Assembly (NCBI GenBank): GCA_021397845.1
Contig: CM038044.1
Coordinates: 59,805,851-59,869,850 of the forward strand
Reading direction: 5' to 3'
From: Areca catechu
Lineage: Eukaryota > Streptophyta > Magnoliopsida > Arecales > Arecaceae
Length of the DNA stretch: 64,000 bases
The notes under the pieces are model-generated. The model searched no databases. It saw only the letters and a program-made list of their open reading frames with translations, and had not been told where the DNA came from. Below, in pieces: positions 20,542 through 31,790 of the stretch (its first letter is position 1; each line of letters opens with the position of its first letter). Position numbers and translations under genes: made by a program.

Positions 20542-22190
20542 AGATTAGGGTTCCCCCTTCTATGAGTCCTGTAATAAGGCCTTGAGCCAAAGCAATTTCA
20601 TAATTTCTTGTCAAAGTTTGTTTAGTCCAGTACCTTGACCAATTTTGATCAAGTTAGGTCATGAGTCTTGTATTTGTTCGAGTCTAAGTTTGGACTGGGC
20701 CCAAGCCCAATTGAAGTCACCCTGGTTTTCTTCACCAAATCAAGTTCTGGTGGGCCAACCAACCCCTTCCACTTGGGATAATGCCAACTTAGGTGCCACC
20801 TCAGCTACCTACATGGCACCACATCAGCTGCCACTTGGGCATCCAAGGAGGGAAACAAAGTGGCACCCTCATGCTTTCCACACACCTTGGGAGACATTGG
20901 AAGGAAGAAACACCATCCCCCTCTTCCCTCCCCCACATCACGCCTTGTTCCATCAAAAGAAGGGCGTTGAAGATCCTTGAAGAAACCAAGCCACAAAGCA
21001 AGCCTCGTTCCAAGCTTTCTTCCCAAAGTGTTCATGCAAGGATGGAAGGTCAAAGGACACACTCTCCTCTTCAAGCCCTCAACCATGGAATGCCCAAAGA
21101 GCTCTCCCTTGGTCAGCCTTGAATCAATTCAAGAGATGGCATTGAAGAGTCTAAGGGAACACATCCCTTCAAGCAAGCCATGCCCCACTCTTTCTTCCCA
21201 AAATAAGCATGCTAAGGAAGGAAGTCAAGAGACCAATCCCCCTCTCCATGCCTTCCCACATGCCACGCCCAACCCCAAGTCATTTGGTCGGCCAAAGAGA
21301 GGAGATGATGGAGAATTTTGGGCGCCACCATGAAAGTTGTAATTTTGAATTTCAAATACGCCTTGGGTGCCTATTTAAAGGACCCAATCCCTCCCTTATA
21401 GAACTAATGAATGATTGAGTGATTAATGAAAAAGTTTGAGTTTTTTCCACCCTCCGACCATTGTCTCTTAGGCTAGGTTTGAGTGAAATTGCCTTCGTCC
21501 CTAGGGACGTCGAGTGGTGTGAGGCCACCTGTCCGTCGCCCCAGGGCGTCACGAATCCTTCGTCCTCGAGGATGTCACGTGGTGTGAGGCCACATTCCTT
21601 CATCCTCCGGGACATCACGGGGTGCGAGGCCCCAAGTTATCTCCAACTTCGACTTTGGAATACAGCCGGACACCGGGCTCGAAGCCCCTTCCCAACTCCA
21701 TATCAATTCCTTTCCATGCATCTCCACATTTCGCTAACCCTTCTTTTATTTTCCTACAGGTCCTCCCTGGCATCTCGGGCATTGGAGACTGTCAGCATTA
21801 CCATCGCGACCTCCCGACCCAAAGCCAGTGCTCCCACGGGTTCGACTGCTCAGGCATCTAGGCCGCATCCGCCGAGTTGAGCGAACTCTACACCGGGTGC
21901 TCCAGAAGTTTGAGGTTTGCTTTCTCTTTATCTCCTAAGTAGATATTGTAGGTCGAGCTAGTCCTACCGGGGTTTCTTAATCCTGGGGTCCTGTTCTTGT
22001 TTTCACTTTTAGGGCTTTGAATTGCTAGCATAAGCTTTCATTACTATTCTTCGTATTTCTTACCTTTGCTTGTGATCGGGAATCGAAACCCTAAAAAAAT
22101 ATCTAAAACTCATCAAACATAAAAAAAGAAATTCCTTTCATCATAAGCATCCATCCCAGCATCCCTAGCACTAACCCCCTTGCCTCCACA
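20491..22190 (+). repeat. G1 3' LTR
   Basis: About 1700 bp. It starts TGGTGTGGGCACC, matching the minus-strand start TGGTGGGGACACC of the solo LTR at 35594-37039, and ends near CTTGCCTCCACA before Z sequence resumes. TATA-like CTATTTAAAGGACCC lies at about 21371. Internal homology to that solo LTR includes GGCCGCATCC and ACCGGGTGCT. The many short ORFs between 20645 and 21880 have no recognisable protein homology and lie in LTR sequence. There is a GC-rich block at 21480-21640 with three related GGACGTC/GGGCGTCACG/GGACATCACGG units. Confidence 0.8.
21495..21635 (+). repeat. Short tandem repeats in G1 LTR (about 50 bp period)
   Basis: Three related units of the form cgtc[c/a]..ggac[g/a]tcacg[t/g]ggtg[t/c]gaggcc lie at about 21497, 21545 and 21590. 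They sit downstream of the TATA-like site, in the expected R/U5 part. They vary at CpG sites. No coding role is seen. Confidence 0.5.
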
Positions 22191-22640
22191 TCAAAGAAAT
22201 TTCAGAAAAGAATTCTTTACTGCAAAAAGAACTTCATATCTTCTTTGAAAAATATGGTGTTTTGAAAACTGAGAACAGTGAGTTTCATAACAAAATTGAT
22301 ATTTTATTGAAAGAAAATAATGAGCTGAAAAAGGAGGTTGAAAAACTCAAGCCCTTGTTGAAAAATTAACTTTATCTTCGAACAAGCTTGAGTTAATTCT
22401 TAAAGATCAAAGAATGTCTAGAAATAAAGCTGGAATAGGTTTTAATGCCTCAAATTCAAATTATATTTCAGCTACTACATTTGTGAAACAAAAGATTTTG
22501 TTTCCAAGTTTATTCCTCAAAAAACTTTTATCACAAAGGTTCTACTTCTATTTCAAAACATGCATTATATGTTCCTAAGAATTCAAATACAAAACCTACT
22601 ATCTCTACATTTCATGTATCTAGAATTTCAAAGTATAGAT
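22191..22640 (+). pseudogene. Element Z gag C-terminal coiled coil
   Basis: After G1 the Z reading frame resumes with a Glu/Lys/Leu-rich helical stretch (QKELHIFFEKYGVLKTEN, LLKENNELKKEVEKLKPL) ending at a stop near 22367. It corresponds to Y 31779-31315. A Ser/Asn-rich linker follows to 22640. The second zinc-knuckle remnant (CKELGHKAFNC) sits at about 22670. Confidence 0.75.
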
Positions 22641-23429
22641 CATTTCAAAATTCTAGAATCAAATATTTTGTTTGCAAAGAATTAGGACATAAAGCTTTCA
22701 ATTGCAATATTATTAGAAATGTACGTGATACATCAAGAAAACTTTGGGTTCCCAAAGGAACCACCTCTGCTAACCTGAAAGGACCCAAGTTAGCTTGGGT
22801 ACCTAAAGAACTCCTTGACTTTCTTGCAGGAATGTCTTGCAGCCCAAAAAATGAAGAAAAGATGGTATCTCGATAAAGGCTGTTCAAGGCATATGACGGG
22901 TGATAAGGATCAGTTCATCACCTTGGAAATGAAAGAAGAATGTATGGTTACTTTTGGAGACAATGGCAATGGAAAAATAATCAAAATTGGTAAGATAAAA
23001 ATAACCCCCTGTACTTTCATTGAAAATGTATTGCTAGTAGATAAGTTGAATCACAATTTATTGAGTATTAGTCAAATGTGTGACAAAGGCTTCAAAGTTA
23101 TCTTTGAATCATCTATGTGTATAGTAACAAACTCTCTTGATTCTGGTAGTAAATTCATTGGACATAGATTTGGAAATATTTATGTGGTAGATCTAAATGA
23201 TATTGCCATGACAAGTAGTTCCAGTTTCGTTGCAATAAATGCTAAGACCAAGGAGTCTTGTTTTTTATGGCATAGAAGATTAGGTCATGCTAGCATGCAT
23301 ACTATTGCCAAGTTAATTTCCAAAAATCTTGTTAGAGGCATGCCTAAGTTTAAAGTTGATTTTGATAATGTTTGTGATTCATGCCAAATGGGTAAACAAA
23401 CTAGGAGAGGTTTAAATCAAAAAATATGA
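22641..23429 (+). pseudogene. Element Z protease and integrase zinc finger
   Basis: 22645-22810 holds the knuckle remnant and the NLKGPKLAWVPKE linker, as in Y. 22815-23429 is open: WYLDKGCSRHMTGD (protease site; the usual DSGCS reads DKGCS), FGDNGNGKI, NLLSISQMCDKGF, and an intact HHCC integrase finger (WHRRLGHASMHTI...CDSCQMGK, 23267-23400). The altered protease triad suggests it was already inactive. The frame is lost just before 23429. Confidence 0.88.
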
Positions 23430-24436
23430 TTTCAACGTCTAGACCTTTAGAACTACTTCATATAGACTTATTTGGACCAACTAGAACCACAAGCCTAGGA
23501 GGTATAAAATATGTCCTTATGATTGTAGATGATTTTTTCAGATTTACATGGGTTTTATTTATTGCTCACAAAGATGAAACATTCAAAATGTTTAGAAAAT
23601 TTCATGAAAAGGTTTCAAATCAAAAAAATCTTTCAATAATTTCAATTAGAAGTGATCACGACACCAAATTTGAAAATCAATTTTTCGATGAATATTGTAC
23701 TGAGAATGGCATTGATCACAACTTCTCCGCTCCTAGAACACTACAACAAAATGGTGTTGTAGAGAGAAAAAAAATAGGACTTTGGAAGAAATGGCCCGAA
23801 CAATGTTATGTGAAGGTAATCTTCCAAGGTACTTTTGGACGAAAGCGGTGAACACTGCTTGTTATATTTTAAACCGTGTATTGATCCATCCTATTTTAAA
23901 GAAAATCTTCTTTGAGCTTTGGAATGAAAAGAAACCCAATATCAATTATTTTCATGTGTTTGGATGCAAATGCTTTGTGCTTAATAATGGTAAGGATAAT
24001 CTAGGAAAATTTGATGCTAAATCTGATGAAGCATTTTCCTTGATTATTCACTACATAGCAAAGCATATAGGTTTTTAATAAAAAGACTCTTACTGTTGAA
24101 GAGTCAATGCATGTTATCTTTGATGAAAATAACCCTTCACTATTTAGAAAAGATGAGTGTATTGACAATGATGCAGGTACCATTCAAAAGGAGATGGAAG
24201 ACATGAGTATTCAAGAAAGACAAATTGAAGAAGGAGAAGAAATGATAAGTAAGGATCATCCCGATCTACCAACTGAATGGAGGTATGCTACTATTCATCC
24301 TAAAGAATTAATCATTGGTGATCCTTCTCAAGGCATTAGGACTAGGTCTGCACATAGGACTACACATGATTACCTAGCCTTGGTATCTCTAATAGAGCCA
24401 CACACTTTAGAAGAAGCATAAAATGACCCAAACTGG
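23426..24436 (+). pseudogene. Element Z integrase core and C-terminal region
   Basis: 23426-23851 carries LLHIDLFGPTRTTSLGG (first D), IVDDFFRFTWV, IRSDHDTKFEN (second D) and HNFSAPRTLQQNGVVERKK (E). A frame change near 23770 moves to 23782-24078 (MARTMLCEGNLPRYFW, ACYILNRVLIHPIL, FHVFGCKCFVLNNGKDN). 24107-24421 is the acidic linker, then an RT-proximal RTRSAHRTT block. The catalytic triad is present but split between frames. Confidence 0.88.
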
Positions 24437-25440
24437 ATGTTAGCCATGCATGAAGAACTGAACCAGTTTGAAAGAAATAAGGTTTGGATACTAGTTGATA
24501 CACCTAAAGACCATCCAATTATAGGAACCAAATGGGTCTATAGGAATAAACTAGATGAACAAGGAAATGTCATTACAAACAAAGCAAGATTAGTGGCTAA
24601 GGGATATAGTCAAGAAGAAGGTATTGATTTTGATGAAACCTATGCACCAATAGTAAGACTAGAAGTCATTAGATTATTACTTGCATTTGCTTGCTACATG
24701 AACTTCAAAATTTTTCAAATGGATGTGAAAAGTATATTTTTAAATGATTTTATCGCTGAACATGTTTTTGTAGAACAACATCGAGTTTTGAAAATCATGC
24801 TTTTCCAAACCATGTGTTTAAACTTAATAAAGCTTTATATGGTTTGAAACAAGCTCCTAGATCCTGGTATGATAGACTTAGCACTTTCTTGATTAAAACT
24901 AATTTTTCAAGAGGAAATGTTGATAAACCTCATTTTATCAAAAAGAAAAATAATGATATATTAGTTGTACAAATTTATGTTGATGATATTATCTTTGGTG
25001 CAACTAATGAAAGTTTTTGTGAAGAATTTGCTAAGCTAATGCTGGGAGAATTTGAAATGAGCCTAATAGGTGAACTTAATTACTTCCTTGGACTTCAGGT
25101 AAAGTAATCAAAGGAAGGGATCTTCATTAATCAAGCCAAATATACCAAGGAAATCATCAAGAAATTTGGTATGGAGATGAGCAAATAAATGAACACACCC
25201 ATGAGCCCATCCTGCAAATTAGACAAAGATGAGAGTGGATCCAATATCGATCAAAAGCTATATAGAGGTATGATTAGATCTTTATTATATTTAACTACCA
25301 GTAGACCAGATATCTTATATAATGTATGTGTATGTGCTAGATTTCAATGTAATCCTAAAGAAATACATATGCTTGCTATTAAAATAATATTGAGATATTT
25401 AAAAGGTACAAGTAATCTAGGTCTTTGATTTTCAAAAGAA
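24437..25440 (+). pseudogene. Element Z reverse transcriptase
   Basis: 24437-24847 reads WVYRNKLDEQGNVI, KARLVAKGYSQEEGIDFDET, FQMDVKSIFLNDFIAEHVFVEQ. After a frame change near 24800, 24814-25107 reads YGLKQAPRSWYDRLS, QIYVDDIIFGATN (catalytic YVDD intact) and YFLGLQVK. 25189-25428 is the connection with RGMIRSLLYLTTSRPDILYNV. Both catalytic regions survive across two frame breaks and two stops. Confidence 0.9.
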
Positions 25441-25920
25441 TCATCTTTAAATTTAATCAGATTCTTTGATGCTGATTATGCTGGTTGTAAAGTTGATAGA
25501 AAAAGCACTAGTGGCACATTTCAATTTCTAGGGTTGAATTTAATCTCATGACACTGCAAGAAGCAAAACTCGGTAGCACTTTCTACTATTGAGGCATGTA
25601 TGTTACTATAGGGAGTTGCTGTGCACAAGTATTGTGGATTAAACAACAACTACAAGATTTTGGTGTTACACAATACAAAATTCCTATCAAATATGATAAC
25701 ACAAGTACTATAAATCTAACATAAAATCCTATTCAGCATTTTAGGACTAAGCACATAGAGATTAGACACCATTTTATTAGAGACCATGTTTTGAATGATG
25801 ACATTAAACTAGAATTTATCCTAACAGAAAAATAATTAGCTGACATCTTTACTAAGCCACTTAATCAGGATATATTTGAATTACTTAGAGGAGAATTAGG
25901 CCTTTGTGACCCCTTCTAGA
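25441..25920 (+). pseudogene. Element Z RNase H
   Basis: Heavily decayed. FFDADYAGCKVDRKSTSG (D) is at about 25463, then a stop, then fragments matching NSVALSTIEA and IRHHFIRDH in other frames. It ends around LLRGELGLCDPF at about 25890-25917. It parallels Y 13183-12839. No frame is open for more than about 40 codons. Confidence 0.75.
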
Positions 25921-26407
25921 TTTAGACAACCTAATTTCCCTCAAAATTTAAAAAAAAAAAATTATCTAGAAAACCTCCTACAATTATTCATGAATTCTTG
26001 AACAACTTTTCTTGAATTTTTAATTGTACCAAATTCAATTTCTGAATCACTTGATTTAATGTGGAAAGTTTCTGTTCGAGTTGACTCAAGCAATTTTGCT
26101 CTGGTCGAGCCGGCTCGAATGTCTAAGTTCTCTACCTATCGCCCTGGTCGAGCCGTCTAAGTCTTTGCCTAGCCAACACGGTGTTCTGATTGTTCTGAGT
26201 TCGCTCTGGTCGAGCCAACTCGGATGTTTCTAGGGTTGGGCGAGCCGACTAAAAAGTTGAGAAATTGCTATTTAGGTAGTTCTGAACTGTCTTTTCTAAG
26301 TACTTCACTCTTCTTACTTTACTTCAAACTCACTCCACTTCTCTCGAAAACTTTACCAAACTCCCAAAATCATTCCCTAGAGCCTAAAACTCCTTAATCC
26401 CTCTGTA
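25921..26407 (+). promoter_or_regulatory. Element Z pol-ORF3 spacer with GAGCCGACTC motif cluster
   Basis: A noncoding stretch with an A-run at about 25952-25961. Then come five GAGCCGACTC-type motifs: GAGTTGACTC (about 26078), GAGCCGGCTC (about 26107), GAGCCGTCT (about 26150), GAGCCAACTC (about 26212) and GAGCCGACT (about 26242). The motif is otherwise found only in the A/Z-type LTRs, a single related site at about 12490 in the Y spacer, and decayed forms. Position before the extra ORF suggests regulatory use; this is inference. Confidence 0.5.
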
Positions 26408-27807
26408 ATGGCTTCTCAAAGATCTACGAAGAAGGTTCTTTTGATTAGTGAATCAAGTGCTCACAGTGAACATGCAAAAGAAAAGGGGAAAAGAGGAAAA
26501 GATCTGTTCCAGTGCAACAAGATGAAGAAACTTCTTCTCCTACCATACAGCGTGTCTCAATGGTCAACTGGCCTGTCACTTGCGAAAGAAGGATTAACTT
26601 TGCATTCCTAGAAGAAATTGAATTGAAAATTGGAAATTTGATAGAGAGTCAAGGCTGGAAGCACTTCTGTTCTAATATCTTGACCTACCATTCACTGTTA
26701 TGGATTTTCTATGAAAATATAGTCATTAAAGAATTTCACTTGGAATCTACTATCAAAGGAAAGGTAGTAATGGTGGATGAAGAGAAATTGGGCAATTTGC
26801 TGCAAATGCCTACGAACGGTGTCACTAAGCTTCTTCTACCGGACAAGGAACATATTCTAAAGTTGATTATGGAAAAAGAAGATGTGAGCACAGTTCAGCA
26901 TATACAAGCCAATTTACTGTCGAAGGAAATGAGGCTTCTGCATAGTATGATCAGCAGGATATTTCTTCCCAGAACTGGCCGCTTTGATTGGGTCAGTGAG
27001 GAAGATATGATCTTTATGGGACACTTGATTGAAGAAAGGCCTCTCATCTTCCTTATATAATGATGATTCAGATGACTGAAGCAGCAAGAAAAGTCAAAGC
27101 TTGTCTACCCTACGGTATGGCTTTCACTTTATTGTTTAAAGAAGCAGGAGTTGACTTGACCAATGAAATAAGCAAGCCATTACATCACTTTGATATCTAC
27201 TCCTTCAATTCACTGAAAAGAATGGGTTACAAACAACAAGAAGGAACATGGATAAAAAAGATGCCTAGTTAGGTTATTACTACCATTTCTGATAATGATG
27301 AAGCTGCTGCTGAAGAAAGGACTGAAGGCACATTGATTACTCCATCTGACCTCAAGAAGCTAATATTTCAAAAGATGGAAATTATCTCCAACTCTTTAAT
27401 AGATCACATGAATTCTACAATTAAAGAAATAAGAAATTTAGTTGATGTCAACTTGCAGGAAATGAGATATGAACAAAAGCTTCACCAGCAGAAAATTAAA
27501 AAGGAAATGGAGGATTGTAAGGAAGAGATAAGAAGTATCCTACTGCAATCCCAAAAGGAATCAATTCCCACTGAAGAAGCTCCTGAATAGATCATCAAGG
27601 AGTCACTTGACATTCCTACTTCTATTCCTTCATCTGGTCCACCCAAACCTGTTAAGACCAAGAAGAAAACCAAAAAGACTATGATTCTTAGATCCCCTGT
27701 TAGAACTAGATTCAGGGAATTATGGTTTAAACCCCTGAAAGCTAAGATCTCTGATAAGGTTATAGAGGTGGGCTCCTCTTCTTCAATTGAAGAAGAAGAA
27801 GAATAGT
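26408..27807 (+). pseudogene. Element Z extra 3' ORF (Sirevirus envelope-like position)
   Basis: ATG at 26408. Three overlapping open stretches cover one ancestral ORF: 26408-26611 (Lys/Ser-rich start), 26512-27060 (NFAFLEEIELKIGNLIESQGW, IFLPRTGRFDWVSEEDMIFM) and 27060-27272 (RKVKACLPYGMAFTLLFKEAG, PLHHFDIYSFNSLKRMGY). 27333-27590 is a strong coiled coil (LIDHMNSTIKEIRNLVDVNL, QKIKKEMEDCKEEIRSIL), then a Lys-rich segment and an acidic end (SSIEEEEE) with a stop at about 27805. It is broken by at least three stops or frame changes. It matches A, Y and W copies. No signal peptide or clear membrane helix is visible. Confidence 0.75.
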
Positions 27808-28614
27808 TTATTTTGTTAGTCTTTTCGTTGCTTGTCTGACTTTGTCAATGTTTTACTTTTTATCTTTCACAACATGAATGTACTTTCTTTCCTATGTTAT
27901 ATGGTAAGCTTATCAATGAAATGAAAGTTTCTTTAGCAATTTCATTTGTTGTCATGTATAATATTTTGATACAACCGTGATGAAATTTTAATTAGAATTT
28001 CAAATTTGAGAATGTGAAATTATCTCAAACAAATATTAAAAACTTTTTCAATCTATTTTGAAATCTAAGCTTTATTTGAAACCACCTTTTTGATTGACTG
28101 ACAAAATGGGGGAGAAATATGAAAAATGTGAAGAATGAAAAAATGGAAGAAATATGAAAATTGTGAGAAATAGGAAATCAGTATTTATGTTGATCCTCCT
28201 ACCAACTATTCTTACAGAGCATAAAAAGAATGAAAAAGGGGGAGCACAAAAATGATAGTATTCAAAAACACTTAATGCTTAAATTTCTTTAAAACCTAGA
28301 GAAAAGGGGAGATTCTCCTAAAATGATTTTGCTCTAATTGATATTCAAATTAATTTAAATGCTCTGATTGCTTTTGACAATTTTTTTAAATTCTCTGATA
28401 CTCCATGTTTTGCGCTAATTATAACATTATGAAACATGAAAAGTTTAGCACTTTGATGATATACAACAATATCATCTCTTGAGCTCTGATACTTATTTAC
28501 CAATTCAATTTGCTCTGGTACATGTGAATATTTAATTTTCAAATACCTTTATACATGTAAAGTGTAAAGAATTTTTCATGCCCAGTATTTTGTCATCATC
28601 AAAAAGGGAGAAAT
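27808..28614 (+). other. Element Z 3' noncoding region with repeated polypurine tracts
   Basis: AT-rich. Purine tracts are AAAATGGGGGAGAAA (about 28103), AAAAAGGGGGAGCA (about 28235), GAAAAGGGGAGA (about 28302) and the LTR-proximal AAAAAGGGAGAAAT (about 28600-28613). No gene is visible. It is the same arrangement as in A and Y. Confidence 0.75.
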
Positions 28615-30364
28615 TGTTGACCCCATAAGTGATTTTGATGATAACCAAACATTGGAGCATATATATTTATTTCTGGCAACTCTTCAAGTGTTTTACAAGT
28701 TTTTATAGGATGGATTTAATGTTCAAACTTCAACTCCTACACCTATGTTTTTTTGTTTGAGTTGTGTTGTAATGTGTTTTTGTAAAGAAGAACCTAATGA
28801 AAAAGCTAAGAAAAAATCATATGAAAAGGGTTACTTCTGTGTGTGTGTGCCTTGAATTTAGTCTTGAGTTAGTATGTTTGAAAATGTAAAGAGTTGGTAA
28901 GAGTTTTTCTTTAAGTTCATATGTAAAATCCAGAAGAAGATACTCGAGCCGACCTAACTTGTTGAAGAGCTGACTCTGTTTACTGGCACGTAGCAAGAAT
29001 TCTGGAATGCAGCAATCCGAGCCGACTCGATGGAAAGCGAGCCGACTCTAATGAATTCGAATCGACTGAAATCAGTCCGAGCCGACTCCTCCAGAGTCCC
29101 ATTTCTGAAGATTTCTGAGAATAGCCAGGCAAGCCGACCCGAACCAAAAGGAGCCGACTCTGCCAGACCTAATTTTGAAGACCTGAGAAAGCGAGCCGAC
29201 AGGAACTGTATCGAGCCGACTCTTCTAGAGTGAGGTTTTCCAAACTTGAGAAGAAGAGCTGACCCAAGCTAAAGAGAGCCGACTCCTTGAGTTAAAGTTT
29301 TTCAAAGATTCAAGTTTGAGCTGACCCAAGCTATCAAGAGCTGACTCATCTAGAGTGATGTTTTATGCCCTATGACAAAGAGTTGACTGCACTGAAGATT
29401 TGGCGACTCAACCTACCAACTCGAAGGATCCAAGCTGACTTAAAGGAATCCGAGCCGACTCGAACATCGTTTCCAAGTATCAAACAGCTAGTTCCAGAAT
29501 TTATTTTTGAATGCCAAAAAGTGCTCCAACGGTCACAAGTCACATCTCAATGGTCAAAAAAGTCTCTAACTACCTTGGAGTGATGGAAGACCTTATATTT
29601 AAAGGATTTGAACATCCAAAAGATAATTTTTGATAAGTTTTTGAAAAGTTCTTTAAAGTTATGAGAGCTTCATTGAATATTCTACCTACCAACAACAAAA
29701 GAGCATGAGAGCATTCAAGCTAGTCTTCAAGTCTTCACTAACTCTGATCTGAAGCTTGAAGCAACTTTGAGAAGAAGCCACTATAGTAATTAAAGGCTAT
29801 TCAAGTGCATTCAAGTGGACTTCCAACAAGCTACACTAGCAACTATCTGACAAATTGAGTTTGTCATTTTTGTTGCATTTATTTCAATTCAATTTTTGAA
29901 TTGTTGGCTTATTGGTGAACACGGTTGAAAAACCAAATAGGTTCTTGGTGAGCCTTCATAAAAACCAAGTGTTAGGTTCTTGGTGATCCTGGTAAAACCA
30001 AGTTAGGTTTCTTTGGTGAGCCTGTTAAAACCAAAGGGTTGGGTTTTCTTTGTTGATCCCGTAAAACCAAAGTGTATAGGTTTTGGATTGTGATCTTGTA
30101 AAACAATCTTACTGTATTCGAGTGTGAATATAATGGAAATCCCAAGTAATATCTTGGGTAGTGGACGTAGAAGCTGGGTTGCTCTGAACCACTATAAATT
30201 TGGTATGATTGTATTGTGCTTCTTTATTCCTTTTTAGCTTCTGTAATTTATAACTCTGTCACAGCACCTAACACCTTCTAAGGAAAATTTTAATTGCACA
30301 TTACTTGCTTTAAATTTTATAATTTTTCAATTCACCCTCCTCTTGGATAGCCACCTGGGAAACA
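28615..30364 (+). repeat. Element Z 3' LTR
   Basis: 1750 bp, TGTTGACCCC...CTGGGAAACA, followed by the TSD ATGTG. The GAGCCGACTC cluster (about 28945-29465) retains more intact copies than the 5' LTR. TATA-like CTTATATTTAAAGG lies at about 29591. The CTTGGTGATCCTG/AAAACCAAG array lies at about 29920-30110. Confidence 0.95.
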
Positions 30365-30369
30365 ATGTG

Positions 30370-31230
30370 CTAGAAAGAAAATCCATGCAAATCTCAAAAA
30401 ATCATTCGCTATGACTAATCTATATCTCTTGCCTCCTAGACTTGATGTTCTAGTTGGTCCAAAGAGATACATATGAAGTAGTTCTAGTGCCTACTAGTAG
30501 TTACAAAACCTTTAGGTTTGAAAAATTTTAACTTATTTTCCAAATTGACATACTTTGCAAACTCTATCCTTTTCAAAACAAAGTTCAAGCAACTCTACAA
30601 CTAAATATTTTTTTGCAAAGTTTTGAAAGTAGATACTTATTAGCATGACCTAATCTTTTATGCCAAAGCCAACTAGTCTCATCTTTAATAGAATTCATTG
30701 CAGCAAGGCATTCTCCATTAGGCAAAGATAGATCATCCAAATCTACCAAATAAACATTACCATGCCTTTTTCTAATGAATTGTACTCCATTTATATCCCG
30801 ACTAGCAATCATGCAATAAAATGATTTAAAATAACTTGAAAATCTTTATTACAAAACTGACTAATACTTAAAAGATTGTGCTTCAAACCTTCAACTACAA
30901 GTACATTGTTAATACAATTAGAAGGAGTAATGTGAACCTTAGCAATAACAATAATTTTTTCTTTACCATTATCCCCAAAGGTCACACTCCCTCCATTCAT
31001 TGCTTCAAGAGAATTGAATTGCTTCACATCTCCCGTCATGTACCTTGAGCAACCACTATCAAGATATCAAAGTCTTTTGTTCTCCTTGGTTGCAAGACAC
31101 ACTTGCAATAAAAATCAAGCTTTATTTTTAGGTACCCAAGCCAACTTGGATCCTTTAGGATCAGCACTTAAAATGGTTCCTTTTAGAACCCAAACTTTTC
31201 TGAAAGAATTAATTTTTTTCAAATTACGTT
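30370..31230 (-). pseudogene. Element Y protease and integrase N-terminal part
   Basis: Minus strand, in coding order. The linker before protease (KLAWVPK-like) is at about 31150, then 31039-30809 (MTGDVKQFNSLEAMNGG, FGDNGKEKIIVIAK, NLLSISQFCNKDF), then 30812-30585 (RHGNVYLVDLDDL, LWHKRLGHANKYLLSKL: HHCC finger). From 30585 to 30370 comes the start of the catalytic core (LFGPTRTSSLGG), in pieces. At 30369 the frame is broken by Z and continues at 15129. Confidence 0.85.
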
Positions 31231-31790
31231 GAAAATATTTATGACCTTTCTTTTTATATGAAAAACATGTTATGCTATATGACGCAGGTACAAAAAACTT
31301 TTAAAGTACTTTTGTTATTTTTGGGATCTATAACCTAATCCTACTTTATTGAAAATGACTCTTTGGCTATTTAAAAGTAGGTTTAGTCTTTCTGAACTAT
31401 AGGTAAATTTTTCAATAAAAGGCTTCATTTTTTCAAGTTTATTTTTGTACTTTACATTTTCTATTTCTAAATCTTTATTTTTCTTTAAAAGATCACCATT
31501 AGAAATAAAAGTTTTGGATCTTTTTAAAACATCATTTTCCATTGATAAAGCATTGTTTTTCTTTTCTAAAAAATCTAATTTAGTTTTCAAAACACTAACT
31601 TCATTTAATAAAGAATTGTTTTCATGAGAAAAATTGTTTGCATGCTTTCTCAATCTTTTATTTTCAGATAAAATTAACTTGTAATCATGCATGAGTTCAT
31701 CAAAAGCATTTCTTAATTCATCAAAAGTAAAATCTACTTTGATATCAGATGTTACCTCTTCTTGCTTTTGATGTGCCATAAGACAAATAT
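31231..31790 (-). pseudogene. Element Y gag C-terminal coiled coil
   Basis: 31779-31315 on the minus strand is open for 154 codons and is almost entirely a predicted coiled coil: VDFTFDELRNAFDELMHDY, SENKRLRKHANN, LNEVSVLKTKLDFLEKKNNALS, DLLKKNKDLEIENVKYKNKLEKMK. It corresponds to Z 18030-18150 plus 22191-22370, which shows what G1 interrupted. Its role would be Gag self-assembly; that is inference from the coil. Confidence 0.8.

Larger units (their letters stand above)
18162..22190 (+). mobile_element. G1, 5'-truncated Ty3/gypsy chromovirus
   Basis: Inserted in Z gag. It begins abruptly inside reverse transcriptase at the second D of the FDD motif and runs through RNase H, integrase and a chromodomain remnant to a 3' LTR (20491-22190). 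The 5' LTR, gag and protease are missing and no TSD is visible, so a deletion followed or accompanied insertion. The integrase text (THAGGLAGHLGREKTI, DLSMDFVVGLP, VVDRFSKMAHFIPC) and the GPF module resemble the CRM-like chromoviruses; clade assignment needs a tree. Confidence 0.88.
15130..30364 (+). mobile_element. Element Z, full-length Sirevirus-like copia retrotransposon
   Basis: Both LTRs (15130-16880 and 28615-30364) are flanked by a perfect 5-bp target duplication ATGTG (15125-15129 and 30365-30369), and the Y integrase frame rejoins across them. Order: LTR, primer site, gag, protease, integrase, RT, RNase H, motif-bearing spacer, extra ORF, repeated polypurine tracts, LTR. G1 (18162-22190) interrupts the gag C-terminal coiled coil. 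The two LTRs differ at roughly one site in fifteen over the first 150 bp, so Z is not young. Every ORF is damaged. Confidence 0.95.

Noticed and set aside
20645..21880. Several open reading frames of 70-140 codons on both strands
   Set aside because: They overlap each other within the G1 LTR, show no domain, and the matching solo LTR (35594-37039) does not keep them open.
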